A DNA stretch of 64,000 nt from positions 1-64,000 of the forward strand of contig SECP01000049.1 in assembly GCA_004193285.1 (NCBI GenBank), written 5' to 3'. The notes under the pieces were generated by a model. It made no database searches. It saw only the letters and a program-made list of their open reading frames with translations, and was not told the origin of the DNA. Of the stretch, positions 51,583-60,229 are shown piece after piece (the first letter of the stretch is position 1; every line of letters begins with the position of its first letter). Origin of the DNA: Myxococcales bacterium (GTDB lineage Bacteria > Myxococcota_A > Polyangia > Polyangiales > Polyangiaceae). A program made the position numbers and the translations under genes.

Positions 51583-52464
51583 TCAAGCCCACGGTACGAC
51601 GAGGCCAGAACCGAGCACGACCGCCCGGGAGAGCGGAGCGGTGAGGGTCGCTCCCGGCCAGGCGATGACGCCGTTCACCTCCCCCGCGCCGAGCACCTTG
51701 GCCCCCGCCCCGATCAAAGAGCGCTCGACATGGACGCCCGGGGCGAGCTCCGCCCCGCTCGCTACGAAGCTGCTGGCTCCCCGCGCCGCGAGCCAGGCCC
51801 AGTTCGCGGCTACGTACGCCGGCAAGTCCCCGAGGTCACTCCAGGGGGCGAGCGAAGCCACCGTGAGCACGCGACCGGACTGCGCCAGGTGCGGGAGCGC
51901 GTAGTCGGCGAACAAGCAGCCTTGCTCCGGCAAGCCGGCGACGACCGAAGGGCCGAGCGCCATCACACCCATGTAGTCAGCGCTTCGCGCTTCGCGGCCG
52001 AACACTTGGCCGCGTAGACGCACGACGTGCCCCGCGTCGTCTAGACCAACGGTGCCCTCGCCCCCTGCTCGAGGCGCGACCGCGAGCACCATCGCGTCGT
52101 GCTCGGCCGCGGTCGCGAGCAACTCCTGGGCGGGTGCGTCGGTGAGGATGTCCCCATTCCAAACCAGCACCGCGCCGGAGCCCAGCCGAGCTCGGGCGCC
52201 CGCCACGCCGCCGGCGGTGCCGCGGATTTGAGCTTCCACCACTACATCCACGTTGAGCGCCAAAGCATCGATGATGCTCGATATTTTCCAATGCTCATGG
52301 TGTACGTTAGCCACCAGCTGCCGCGCGCCCGCGCGCCGGCATGCCGCGCTGACATGAGCGAGCAGCGGGCGGTCGCCGACGGGCACGACGGGCTTGGGCA
52401 GCTCGAGCGTGAGCGGGCGAAGACGCGTACCGAACCCGGCCGCCAAGATCAGCGCGCTCGTCAT
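51583..52464 (-). CDS. Sugar-phosphate nucleotidyltransferase (MurU/GMPP-like)
   Basis: A protein of 293 aa. The N-terminus ALILAAGFGTRLRPLTLELPKPVVPVGDRPLL is the nucleotide-binding signature of the GT-A nucleotidyltransferases. VLVWNGDILTD supplies the metal-binding Asp. A short left-handed-helix-like tail (about 240-285, GVHVERSLIGAGAKVLGAGEVNGVIAWPGA) is present. It probably makes a UDP- or GDP-sugar; short forms of this type include MurU (N-acetylmuramate-1-phosphate uridylyltransferase) and mannose-1-phosphate guanylyltransferases. The sugar cannot be told. It is divergent from the lipoprotein gene at 52526. Confidence 0.9.
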   Translation of the reverse strand: MTSALILAAGFGTRLRPLTLELPKPVVPVGDRPLLAHVSAACRRAGARQLVANVHHEHWKISSIIDALALNVDVVVEAQIRGTAGGVAGARARLGSGAVLVWNGDILTDAPAQELLATAAEHDAMVLAVAPRAGGEGTVGLDDAGHVVRLRGQVFGREARSADYMGVMALGPSVVAGLPEQGCLFADYALPHLAQSGRVLTVASLAPWSDLGDLPAYVAANWAWLAARGASSFVASGAELAPGVHVERSLIGAGAKVLGAGEVNGVIAWPGATLTAPLSRAVVLGSGLVVPWA

Positions 52465-52525
52465 CGAACCGAGTATGCCTGAAAGCTCGCCCGGGTCGGC
52501 AGGCGCGTGGTACCCGGAGAGCGCG

Positions 52526-53035
52526 ATGAGCTACTTCCGGTCGCTGTCGGCGGCGCTGCTTTCTGCCGTCCTCACTTTCAGCGTCGTGACCGCCTCGGGC
52601 TGCGGCACGAAGGCGGTCGGCGTGGACGAATGTCGGGACATCGAGCGCGCTCGCTGCCGGGCCGGCGATCCGTGCGGTATCATCGAGGACGTGGCGGCGT
52701 GCGAGCGCTATTACCGCGACCATTGCCTCCACGGCCTCGCTACCAAGCCGCCGTCCGGCGCGGTGGTGGACGCGTGCGTGCAAGTCATCGAGAAGGCCGG
52801 CCGCTGCGCCAGCGCCGACCCGGAGGCGCTGCTGGGCGAGTGCGACGAGGAGGTCAGCGCTGAATACTGGACCGTGAAGACGGCCTGCGACGTGGTCGCT
52901 CATCCCGAGCTCACGACCGAATGCGCTTTCTTGACCGATACCCCCCCGGAGACGGGGACCGGCGGGCAAGGCGGCCAGGGCGCCTCCGAGTCCGCGGGCG
53001 GCGAAACCAGCCAGGGCGGCGCCGCGTCCGAGTAG
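52526..53035 (+). CDS. Cys-rich lipoprotein with Gly-rich tail
   Basis: A protein of 169 aa from the ATG at 52526, with GGAGAG 5 bases upstream. The signal peptide LSAALLSAVLTFSVVTASGC has lipobox SGC. The core has about ten Cys residues (CRDIERARCRAGDPCG, ACERYYRDHCLHG, ACVQVIEKAGRCAS, GECDEE, ACDVVAHPELTTEC) that probably form disulfides. A Gly/Ser/Glu tail follows. It resembles the protein encoded at 32565-33155 in plan but not in close sequence. Confidence 0.8.
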   Translation: MSYFRSLSAALLSAVLTFSVVTASGCGTKAVGVDECRDIERARCRAGDPCGIIEDVAACERYYRDHCLHGLATKPPSGAVVDACVQVIEKAGRCASADPEALLGECDEEVSAEYWTVKTACDVVAHPELTTECAFLTDTPPETGTGGQGGQGASESAGGETSQGGAASE

Positions 53036-53080
53036 CGAGCTTGCCGGAGCCGGAGCCCTGGTCTAAGCACGCCAGCGCCT

Positions 53081-54277
53081 ATGCCGGTCCTCAGCCTCCG
53101 TTCGCTTCGCCCTGCCTGCTTCGTGCTCGGCGCGGGGCTCCTCGCCTACGCGGGCTGCTCGAGCAGCGGCAGCACCGCGGTTGCGGTCACGCACCCCACC
53201 CTGCTGGAAGTCGCGCCGGCGCAGTTTTTGGGAGCAGTGCCGTGCGCGGCGGATGGGCCGGGCCTCAAGAGCTACGTCGCCACCCTCTACGACACGAACC
53301 AGACGGCCGACGGCGGCGCGTCTGGCGACGAGGTCGAGAGCGAGCTTGCGAAGGAGACGACGGAGAGCGCGTTCGCTCGATTGCGCGGGGAGACGCCCAG
53401 CGACGAGTTCGAGCTGCCGAGCTCCGCGCCGGCCCCGTGCACCGCCTCCGTGGGCTTTGGCAACGTGGTGCCCGGGCGTCGCTACGAGGTCCTCATCGAG
53501 GGCTACGAGCAAGACGTGACGGAGGTGCAAGCCCGCGCGCTCGGCTCGCACCTGCTGGTGGAAAAATCGAGCACGACCGGGCCCTCGCTCGCGGCTGCTT
53601 TTCGCGCGTACTGCCGGCGCGCCATTCCGGTGGATTCGACGGTCGTGATCGCCGATCAGTGCGACCCGTTCGCGTACACCGGCGACCTGCCGCCGCGGAG
53701 CCTGCGCGTACCGCTCGGCGCGCTCCTCGGCACCTTTTCCTGTGGTGCGGAGGACGAGCAGCTGGAGGAGCTGCGTGTGACCCTCGAAATCGGCTCCGAG
53801 AGCTACGAGCAGGTCGTGGACTGCGAGCCGCAGGCGGAGGTCGTATTCGAGGACCTGCCGGCGGGCGTCGCGGAGGTTTATATCGAGGGGCTGAGCGCGA
53901 ACGGTGACAGCCTGGCCGTAGCCGGCGCGACCTGCGATGCGCGGCTCGTCGACGGCGCACGTGTGACCGCGCGCTGCAACCGGCTGAGCTCCAGCGGGAC
54001 TCTGCGTGTGGATCTGGCAGCGGCGCTCGCGCAGCTGGGCCTGAGCTGCAGCGACAAAAGCGTCAGCAACGTCCAGGTGTTGCTGGGGCCGACCGACACC
54101 CGGTCTTTCCCCCCGCCCGCGTGCCTTCAGAGCTTCGAGACCGGCGTCGAGGCCGGGCCCAAAGTCGTCACCGTGCAGGCGACGCCCGTCGGGGGGCAGC
54201 CGAGCGCGCTGAATTGCCACGCTGAAATCGAGCCCGGAAAGCTCAGCCTTGCCGAGTGTGAGCCAGTAACTTTGTAG
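53081..54277 (+). CDS. Predicted lipoprotein of unknown function
   Basis: A protein of 398 aa. The signal peptide (RPACFVLGAGLLAYAGC) has lipobox YAGC. The mature part is beta-rich, and Cys residues are spaced so that several could pair (CAADGP, PAPCTAS, AYCRRA, DQCDPF, FSCGAEDE, DCEPQ). Two similar halves may exist (residues about 45-200 and 200-370), each with a strand-rich LRVDL/LRVPL pattern. No named family is seen. It begins 45 bases after the upstream lipoprotein stop. Confidence 0.78.
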   Translation: MPVLSLRSLRPACFVLGAGLLAYAGCSSSGSTAVAVTHPTLLEVAPAQFLGAVPCAADGPGLKSYVATLYDTNQTADGGASGDEVESELAKETTESAFARLRGETPSDEFELPSSAPAPCTASVGFGNVVPGRRYEVLIEGYEQDVTEVQARALGSHLLVEKSSTTGPSLAAAFRAYCRRAIPVDSTVVIADQCDPFAYTGDLPPRSLRVPLGALLGTFSCGAEDEQLEELRVTLEIGSESYEQVVDCEPQAEVVFEDLPAGVAEVYIEGLSANGDSLAVAGATCDARLVDGARVTARCNRLSSSGTLRVDLAAALAQLGLSCSDKSVSNVQVLLGPTDTRSFPPPACLQSFETGVEAGPKVVTVQATPVGGQPSALNCHAEIEPGKLSLAECEPVTL

Positions 54278-54323
54278 GGAGCCGTGCCGAGCGGTCCAAG
54301 CTGCGTTACTGTGGCCAGTCGCG

Positions 54324-55145
54324 ATGCGAAGTAGCCCAGGCTTCACGCAGCTCGGATTCCCGCGTCCGGGCAAGGCTCAGATCGGCCTCATGGCCGTCGT
54401 GTTCGTCGTATGGCTCATCTTCGCCATCGGCTTGAACTGGGGCGGAGCGCCGGCGGACGTGTTCGAGCTGCTCGTCGGTAACACCTCCGCCATCCTGCAC
54501 GGCGAGGTGTGGCGCCTGTTCACCGCGCCTTTCATGCACGCGCCGAGCGGCGAAGGCGCGGTGGGCCACATGCTGAGCGCGGTGCTCGGCATCTACTTCC
54601 TCGGCTCGCGGCTGGAGGAGGCCTGGGGCGCCGGTCGGTTCCTGCGCTTCGTGCTGCTCACCTCCCTCCTCTCCTACCTCCTGCAGATGGTCGTGGAGCT
54701 GGTGCTGCCCGCCAGCTTGGGCGCGCGCCTCGTCGGCGGCGCTTGGTTCGGCTTGATGCCGGCCGTCACCGGTATCGCCATCGCCTGGGCGCTCACCTTC
54801 AAGGGTGAGACCGTGCGCCTGATGTTCGTGCTGCCGGTCACGTCCGGCATGCTCATCGCGTTCATCATCGTCTTGGCGGTGCTCCGCTTGATCGCCGCCG
54901 CCATGCCGCCGGAAGGGCTCATCGCGCCGTTCGGAGGGATGCTCTTCGGTTGGCTGCTCGGCGGCGGCTCACCTTCCCCGCTCCGCAAGGCTTGGCTCAA
55001 GCTGCGGCTGGCCCAGTTGGACAGCGAGGCGCGTCGCGAGGGCAAGCGCCGGCGGCCCCGGCCGAACCCGGGCGGATTGAGGGTCATCCCTGGAGGCCGC
55101 TCGGACGACGACGACAAAGGGCCGGACGGTCGCTGGCTGAATTAG
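54324..55145 (+). CDS. Rhomboid-fold protein lacking catalytic Ser and His (pseudoprotease)
   Basis: A protein of 273 aa with the rhomboid helix order: EVWRLFTAPFMHAPSGEG (L1 loop), GHMLSAVLGIYFLGSRLEEAWGAGRFLRF and a C-terminal GGMLFGWLLGG. At the catalytic Ser site the sequence reads VGGAWFGLMP (Gly138 where GxSG is expected). Where the His should precede GG it reads IAPFGGMLFG. It therefore has the fold without the dyad, like iRhom or derlin-type relatives. Members bind membrane proteins and guide their trafficking. The polar Arg-rich tail (about 225-273) is cytoplasmic. It sits 16 bases before pyrB, maybe co-transcribed. Confidence 0.83.
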   Translation: MRSSPGFTQLGFPRPGKAQIGLMAVVFVVWLIFAIGLNWGGAPADVFELLVGNTSAILHGEVWRLFTAPFMHAPSGEGAVGHMLSAVLGIYFLGSRLEEAWGAGRFLRFVLLTSLLSYLLQMVVELVLPASLGARLVGGAWFGLMPAVTGIAIAWALTFKGETVRLMFVLPVTSGMLIAFIIVLAVLRLIAAAMPPEGLIAPFGGMLFGWLLGGGSPSPLRKAWLKLRLAQLDSEARREGKRRRPRPNPGGLRVIPGGRSDDDDKGPDGRWLN

Positions 55146-55161
55146 GGTATAGACAGCCCTC

Positions 55162-56082
55162 ATGCCGGCACGGCTAGCCCACCTCACGACCATCGAAAGC
55201 CTGACCCCCCAGCTTGCAGGAGAGCTGCTGGAAAAGGCCGACGAGTTTCTGGAGGTGACACGCCAGCCCATCGTCAAGCTCGCTGATTTACGCGGCAAGA
55301 CGATCATCAACGTCTTCTACGAGGCCTCGACGCGCACCCGCACTTCGTTCGAGCTCGCTGGCAAGCGCCTGGGGGCGGACGTCGTGAACATCGGAGGGTC
55401 CGCCAGCAGCACCAGCAAAGGGGAAACCCTGCGCGATACGGTGAAGACGCTGGACGCGATGCACGCGGACGCGATCGTCATCCGCCACCCCGCGTCGGGC
55501 GCTCCGGACTACGTGGCCAAGCACACGCGCGCCGCCGTCATCAACGCGGGCGACGGCATGCACGAGCACCCCACGCAAGCCTTGCTGGACGCCCTGACCA
55601 TCCGCCGCCACCGGGGGAAGGATTTCCGAGGGCTCACGGTCGCGATCTTGGGAGACGTGCTGCACAGCCGGGTGGCGCGCTCCAACGCCAAGCTCCTGAA
55701 GATGCTCGGCGCGCAAGTCCGTCTCGCCGGCCCGCGCACCCTCCTGCCGCGCGACGCTGCCGCCCTCGGCTGTCCGCTGTACGAGCGAATCGAGCCGGCC
55801 CTGGAGGGGGCAGACGTGGTCATGATGCTGCGTATCCAGCGCGAGCGCCTGGGCGCCTCGCTCTTCCCCAGCCTCCGCGAGTACGCGCGCGTCTTCGGTC
55901 TCAACGCGTCGCGGCTCGCGCTAGCGAAGCCCAACGCGCTCGTCATGCACCCGGGGCCGCTCAACCGCGGCGTCGAAATCTCGGAGGACATCGCGGATGG
56001 TTCGCACTCCGTGATCCTGGACCAAGTCGAAGCCGGCGTCGCCGTACGCATGGCCGTGCTCGCCTTCGCGGCCAAATCTTGA
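55162..56082 (+). CDS. pyrB: Aspartate carbamoyltransferase catalytic subunit
   Basis: A protein of 306 aa. It has the signature FYEASTRTRTSFELAGKRL for carbamoyl-phosphate binding, INAGDGMHEHPTQALLDAL, and VMHPGPLNRGVEIS for the aspartate loop. It makes N-carbamoyl-aspartate in pyrimidine synthesis. Its length is that of the catalytic chain; no pyrI or pyrC follows, and a hairpin lies after the stop. It may be co-transcribed with the rhomboid-like gene upstream. Confidence 0.96.
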   Translation: MPARLAHLTTIESLTPQLAGELLEKADEFLEVTRQPIVKLADLRGKTIINVFYEASTRTRTSFELAGKRLGADVVNIGGSASSTSKGETLRDTVKTLDAMHADAIVIRHPASGAPDYVAKHTRAAVINAGDGMHEHPTQALLDALTIRRHRGKDFRGLTVAILGDVLHSRVARSNAKLLKMLGAQVRLAGPRTLLPRDAAALGCPLYERIEPALEGADVVMMLRIQRERLGASLFPSLREYARVFGLNASRLALAKPNALVMHPGPLNRGVEISEDIADGSHSVILDQVEAGVAVRMAVLAFAAKS

Positions 56083-56111
56083 GCGGAGCGCCGGCAGGCG
56101 CGCTCCGCTTG
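56081..56111. terminator. Convergent hairpin between pyrB and hom
   Basis: A 10-bp stem AGCGGAGCGC / GCGCTCCGCT (56082-56091, 56100-56109) overlaps the pyrB stop. It lacks a T-tract on either side, so it is at most a partial bidirectional terminator. Confidence 0.4.
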
Positions 56112-56127
56112 GCCCGGCGCGGGCGCT

Positions 56128-57441
56128 TTAGATGTCTTCGATACGGATGAGCCGCGCCTTGCTCTTGAGGATCGACTGCTCCTCGATGGCGGCGATGGCG
56201 CGACGCACCGCGCCTTCTTTGGTTTGATGAGTGAGGATGCAGACCGGCACCGCGTCGCCCTCGCCCTCGGCCCGGCCCTCTTGCACCATTTGCTCGATGG
56301 AGACCCCCTCCGCGCCAAGCGCGGAGGCGATGCGCCCGAGCACGCCGGGGTGATCACCCACGTCGAACCGCAGGTAATAGCGCGTGACGATCTCGTCTTG
56401 CGACATGACGGGACGAGTGCGCAGTTGGATGCCGCGCGTAGCCAGCCCGGACTCTCCGTGGATGCGTGAAGAAGCGACGTCCACGATGTCCGCCACGACG
56501 CTCACGGCCGTCGGCATGTCACCCGCGCCGCGCCCGACGAGCAAGCAGGGGCCGAGCGCACGCCCCATGACGAACACGCCGTTCAGCACGCCGTCCACGT
56601 TCGCGAGCACGCTGTTTTTACGTACGAGCGCGGGGTGGGCGCGAAGCTCCACCGACTCGCCGCGGTCGTGACCGATGCACAGGTGCTTGAGCGTGAAGCC
56701 GAAGCGGTCCGCGAAGCGGAAGTCGATGTCCTCGACGCGCTCGATGCCCTCGATCAGAAATTGGTCCGTGCCGATGCTCGTCTCGAACGCGAGCATGCTG
56801 ACGACGGAGAGCTTTTGGGCCGCGTCGCCGCCGCCGACGTCCAGCGTCGGGTCCGCCTCGGCGTAGCCGAGCTGTTGCGCCTCTTTCAGCGCGTCGGCGA
56901 AAGAAAGGCCCTCCTCGCGCATGCGCGTGAGGATGTAGTTGCAGGTGCCGTTCAAAATCGCGTGCACGCTCGACACCGTGTCGCTGGCCAGCGCCTCGCG
57001 CAGGGTGCGGATGATCGGGATACCCCCGCCGACGGACGCTTCGAACGCCAAGTCCACCTTGTTGTCGATCGCAGCGCCGATCAGCGCGGGGCCATGCTTC
57101 GAGATCAGGTACTTGTTCGCGGTGACCACCGAGCGCCCGGACTTGAGCGCGCGCTCCAAGTAGGAGCGGGCCGGCGCCTCGCCGCCGATCACCTCGACCA
57201 CGAGATCCACCGACGGGTCGCCGAAGATTTTTTCGGGGTCGTTGGTCAGCCACTCGCGCTTGCACTCTTCGACGCGCGTCTTCTCGAGGTCCCGCACGAG
57301 GACGTGCTTCACCTCCAGCGGGGCGCCGACGCGGGTCGCCAAAAATTCCCGATTGTCCTCCAGCAGGCGCAGCACGCCGCCACCCACCGTCCCGCAGCCG
57401 AGCAGGGCGATCTTCACCGGGGACTTCTGTGACTCACTCAA
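56128..57441 (-). CDS. hom: Homoserine dehydrogenase
   Basis: A protein of 437 aa. The N-terminal NAD(P) motif IALLGCGTVGGGVLRLL, then VTANKYLISKHG, and the catalytic region LNGTCNYILTRM...YAEADPTLDVGGGDAAQKLSV are all typical. A C-terminal ACT domain (about 345-430) with DHPGVLGRIASALGAEGVSIEQMVQEG probably senses threonine or another amino acid. It reduces aspartate semialdehyde to homoserine for Thr and Met synthesis. The start is TTG at 57441, decided by a perfect GGAGGT 5 bases upstream. Confidence 0.96.
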   Translation of the reverse strand: MSESQKSPVKIALLGCGTVGGGVLRLLEDNREFLATRVGAPLEVKHVLVRDLEKTRVEECKREWLTNDPEKIFGDPSVDLVVEVIGGEAPARSYLERALKSGRSVVTANKYLISKHGPALIGAAIDNKVDLAFEASVGGGIPIIRTLREALASDTVSSVHAILNGTCNYILTRMREEGLSFADALKEAQQLGYAEADPTLDVGGGDAAQKLSVVSMLAFETSIGTDQFLIEGIERVEDIDFRFADRFGFTLKHLCIGHDRGESVELRAHPALVRKNSVLANVDGVLNGVFVMGRALGPCLLVGRGAGDMPTAVSVVADIVDVASSRIHGESGLATRGIQLRTRPVMSQDEIVTRYYLRFDVGDHPGVLGRIASALGAEGVSIEQMVQEGRAEGEGDAVPVCILTHQTKEGAVRRAIAAIEEQSILKSKARLIRIEDI

Positions 57442-57446
57442 ACGGA

Positions 57447-57452
57447 ACCTCC
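57447..57452 (-). promoter_or_regulatory. Ribosome site GGAGGT for hom
   Basis: GGAGGT lies 5 bases before the TTG at 57441 and decides that start over the internal GTG at 57417. Confidence 0.85.
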
Positions 57453-57519
57453 AAACGCGGTCAGACCCCGGGTTTTTCGCGAGTTCGCGGCCTACGTCAA
57501 GCGCAAACGGGCGCTCGGG

Positions 57520-59259
57520 TTAGCCCGCGGCCGGCCGCTTGGCGTCCGGGGTCAGCGCCGGCGGAGGCTGATCGGCCGAAACGTCGCTCTGGCGGTAGGC
57601 GGGTCCGAAGCCCCTGCCCTCGGGGCTCAGGAAGGATTCCAGCCAGAGCTGGCGCGGCCGGACGCGCGAAATGATGCTGCGGCGCGGAGCATTGCTCATT
57701 TCTCCTTCCCAGCTGCGGATCCGCGGGCGGCCGGCATTCGCGGCGAGCTCGGTGGGCATCCCGGATAGCGGATCCGAGCCGACGATGAAGAACGAGTGGT
57801 AATGGAGCTTTTCGTCGTCGCGCGGCCCCAAGATCGCCACGATGTCACCGGGCCGGAAGTGGGCGCGAGCTCGGTAGAGCGCCGAGAAGAACGCGGCTCG
57901 TTGACGCAGCGGAACCCGCTCTTCGGCGGGCGCGTCGTACACATCGAAGGCTTCGCCGTGCGTGCGGGCGAACTCGAGGAAACGCTCCACGCTGCGCCGG
58001 TTCTCCATACCCGTGTGGTCGAAGGAGAGCCGACCCGCGGTGCGCTGACGCGTTTCCCCGCGCTGCCGCCACCAGGTGCCGCCAGCGCGCTCGAACGTGT
58101 CCAGCACGAAGTCGATGCATACTTGGGGCGGTCGAGGTCGGCCGCCGTCGTCGAATACGGCGTAGCGGTCGCCGTTGAACTCGAAGCTCGAGTCACCCTT
58201 GAGGTAGGCCTGGCGCCACTCGGGGCGCAGCTTGCCATCTTGCTGCCCGTCCTCGGTCTTCGGCTCGTCGAAGGGCAAGGCTTCGTCCACCTGTTCCTTG
58301 ATGACGGCAACGAGCCGCTCGCGAGCCCGGGCGCCCCTTCGAGCCTCCTCGCGGCGCTGGAGCAGCTGGGCGCGGTTTTCGCCCGCAGACTCGCAACCGA
58401 GCGCCGCGCGCTCGGCCACCAGCCGCAGCACGGTAGGAACGCGCACGCCCGCGTAGACGGCGTCCACCAGCAGGTGCTCAGGGGACGCGTGTCGGACGCG
58501 GAGCTCGTCGAAGCCGAGCTCGCGCGACACCTCACTCAGGTCCACGTGGGCCGCGGCGCGGAAGGGCTCCTCTCCCGCGGAGACTCGGTCGAACAGAAGC
58601 AGCTTGGCGCGGCGCCCGCGCTCTTCTCCGCTGGTGTACTCGTAGTCCCCGTCCTCCAGGCGACGCGCGAACAGCTCGTCGGCCCCGCGCTGGATCCGCA
58701 GCTCCGGCTCGCGGAACAAAAGCGAGAGCGTCAGCGTGCCATACAGGGCCGCGAGGTCCGGGTTTTCCGTGTAAAGGTAGCCGCTACGCAGGAAGACGGC
58801 CCTCGCCAGCGCCGGCTCCTTGCGCACCTTGCCCACGACGCGCCCGAACGTGTCGTACCCCGGGGACTCCTCCAGCGCGTCGCGCAGCGTGGCCGCGAGC
58901 GGGCTCTCGGCCGCCTCTGGCCTTCGCAAAAACAGCACCGGCGCGCTCTTGGTGCGCCCGAACAGCTGCGCGCGGAGGGCCGGCTCGGAGCTTGGCGGCA
59001 GCTCCAAGGAAGGCCGGGCGGAGAGCTCTTCCGCCTCCGCGAGGCAGCGCCGATCTTGCTCGGCATCCGCGTCGAGCCGAGGCGCGAGGGCGGTGGGCGG
59101 AAGCTGCCGCGCGGCGCGGATCGCCCGCCCCCCGCCCGAGTCCGGCAGCAGCACCCAACCGAGCGCGCAGCCAAGCCAGGCGCCGAGCAGCACGATTGAC
59201 GCGCGTCTCCTCCACCCGGCGCGCAAGACGCGAGCTTTCACCCTTAAAACCTGTAACAT
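57520..59259 (-). CDS. Secreted protein with C-terminal Cys/His hydrolase-like domain
   Basis: A protein of 579 aa from the ATG at 59259. The frame further left lies over the opposing kinase gene and is not used; GTG codons just inside (59241) are alternatives. An N-terminal membrane or signal helix (about 21-38, ASIVLLGAWLGCALGWVLL) precedes a long Arg/Glu-rich region (about 60-370). The C-terminal part has QVCIDFVLDTFERAGGTWW, then RPGDIVAILG and HYHSFFIVGSDP. A Cys before a helix followed by a later His recalls DUF1287/NlpC-P60-like amidases, so a cell-wall or peptide hydrolase is possible. This is only weakly supported. Confidence 0.75.
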   Translation of the reverse strand: MLQVLRVKARVLRAGWRRRASIVLLGAWLGCALGWVLLPDSGGGRAIRAARQLPPTALAPRLDADAEQDRRCLAEAEELSARPSLELPPSSEPALRAQLFGRTKSAPVLFLRRPEAAESPLAATLRDALEESPGYDTFGRVVGKVRKEPALARAVFLRSGYLYTENPDLAALYGTLTLSLLFREPELRIQRGADELFARRLEDGDYEYTSGEERGRRAKLLLFDRVSAGEEPFRAAAHVDLSEVSRELGFDELRVRHASPEHLLVDAVYAGVRVPTVLRLVAERAALGCESAGENRAQLLQRREEARRGARARERLVAVIKEQVDEALPFDEPKTEDGQQDGKLRPEWRQAYLKGDSSFEFNGDRYAVFDDGGRPRPPQVCIDFVLDTFERAGGTWWRQRGETRQRTAGRLSFDHTGMENRRSVERFLEFARTHGEAFDVYDAPAEERVPLRQRAAFFSALYRARAHFRPGDIVAILGPRDDEKLHYHSFFIVGSDPLSGMPTELAANAGRPRIRSWEGEMSNAPRRSIISRVRPRQLWLESFLSPEGRGFGPAYRQSDVSADQPPPALTPDAKRPAAG

Positions 59260-59289
59260 ACTCCGGCTCGGAAAACGCCTCCCCCCGCC

Positions 59290-60084
59290 ATGCCGATTCC
59301 CTACAAGCACCGCGACCGCAGCTCTCCTGCCCTCCGCATTTCCACCTCCACCGCACTGCTGAGGCGCGACGCCAAGCTGCAAGCCACCTCGCCTTACACG
59401 CTGTGCATCGATATTGGCGGAACGGGCATCAAGATGATCGTGCTCGACCCGCAGGGAGAGCCCATCAACGCTCGGGCGAGGGAGCTCACGCCGAAGCCCG
59501 CGACGTGGTCCGCGGTGCTGGAGCTGATTCGGGTAATGCTCCGCCAGCAGCCGAGGTTCGGCCGTATCTCGGTGGGCTACCCTGGCGTGGTCCGACACGG
59601 CGTCACGCTGACCGCCGCGAACCTGGACCCTTCCTGGCTCGGCAAGAACCTGGAGACCGAGCTGCAGCGCATGACCGGCGCGCCCACCCGGGTCATCAAC
59701 GACGCGGACCTCCAGGGCTACGGCGTCATCGAAGGCGTGGGCTTGGAGATGGTCATCACGCTGGGCACCGGCGTGGGCTCCGCGCTCTTTCTGGACGGCC
59801 GCTTGGTCCCCAACTTGGAGCTTGGGCACCACCCGTTTCAAAAAGACAAGACGTACGAAGAGCGGCTGAGTGACGCGCAGCTCAAGGAGCACGGCAAGCA
59901 GAAGTGGAGCAAACGCGTCGGCGACATGCTCGAGACGCTGAGCGCCATCTTCAACTACGACCGCCTGTACATCGGCGGCGGCAACGCCGAGCACATCCGG
60001 GTGGACTTGCCGGACAACGTCAGCCTCTTCGACAACGTAGATGGCATGACCGGAGGGATCGCCCTTTGGGAGGACGAGAGTTAG
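59290..60084 (+). CDS. ROK-family sugar kinase, polyphosphate-glucokinase-like
   Basis: A protein of 264 aa. The ATP/phosphate motif LCIDIGGTGIKMIVLDPQG, the ISVGYPGVV and TAANLDPSW segments, INDADLQGYG (catalytic Asp in NDAD), and LGTGVGSALFLDG and LELGHHPF (the His of the ROK Zn site region, though without the following Cys) match the short polyphosphate glucokinases. These phosphorylate glucose using polyphosphate or ATP. An N-terminal 38-residue basic/Ser extension precedes the core. It is divergent from the secreted Cys/His protein gene, with only 30 bases between starts. The substrate is inferred. Confidence 0.85.
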   Translation: MPIPYKHRDRSSPALRISTSTALLRRDAKLQATSPYTLCIDIGGTGIKMIVLDPQGEPINARARELTPKPATWSAVLELIRVMLRQQPRFGRISVGYPGVVRHGVTLTAANLDPSWLGKNLETELQRMTGAPTRVINDADLQGYGVIEGVGLEMVITLGTGVGSALFLDGRLVPNLELGHHPFQKDKTYEERLSDAQLKEHGKQKWSKRVGDMLETLSAIFNYDRLYIGGGNAEHIRVDLPDNVSLFDNVDGMTGGIALWEDES

Positions 60085-60229
60085 CGATCGGGCGACGCCC
60101 GTTGGCAGCTAACGGTGCCGCGAGCAGCCCGCGATCATGCGCGGACAACCGGAGTGAACGAGACGCGGCGAGGCCGAGCGCCCGCTGCTCCACCGAGCCG
60201 CGGGCGCCGACCGCCGCTGTGCGCGCGAA

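Noticed and set aside
59260..59994. N-terminal extension of the secreted Cys/His protein
   Set aside because: It covers the opposing ROK-type kinase gene and lacks a signal peptide at its start.
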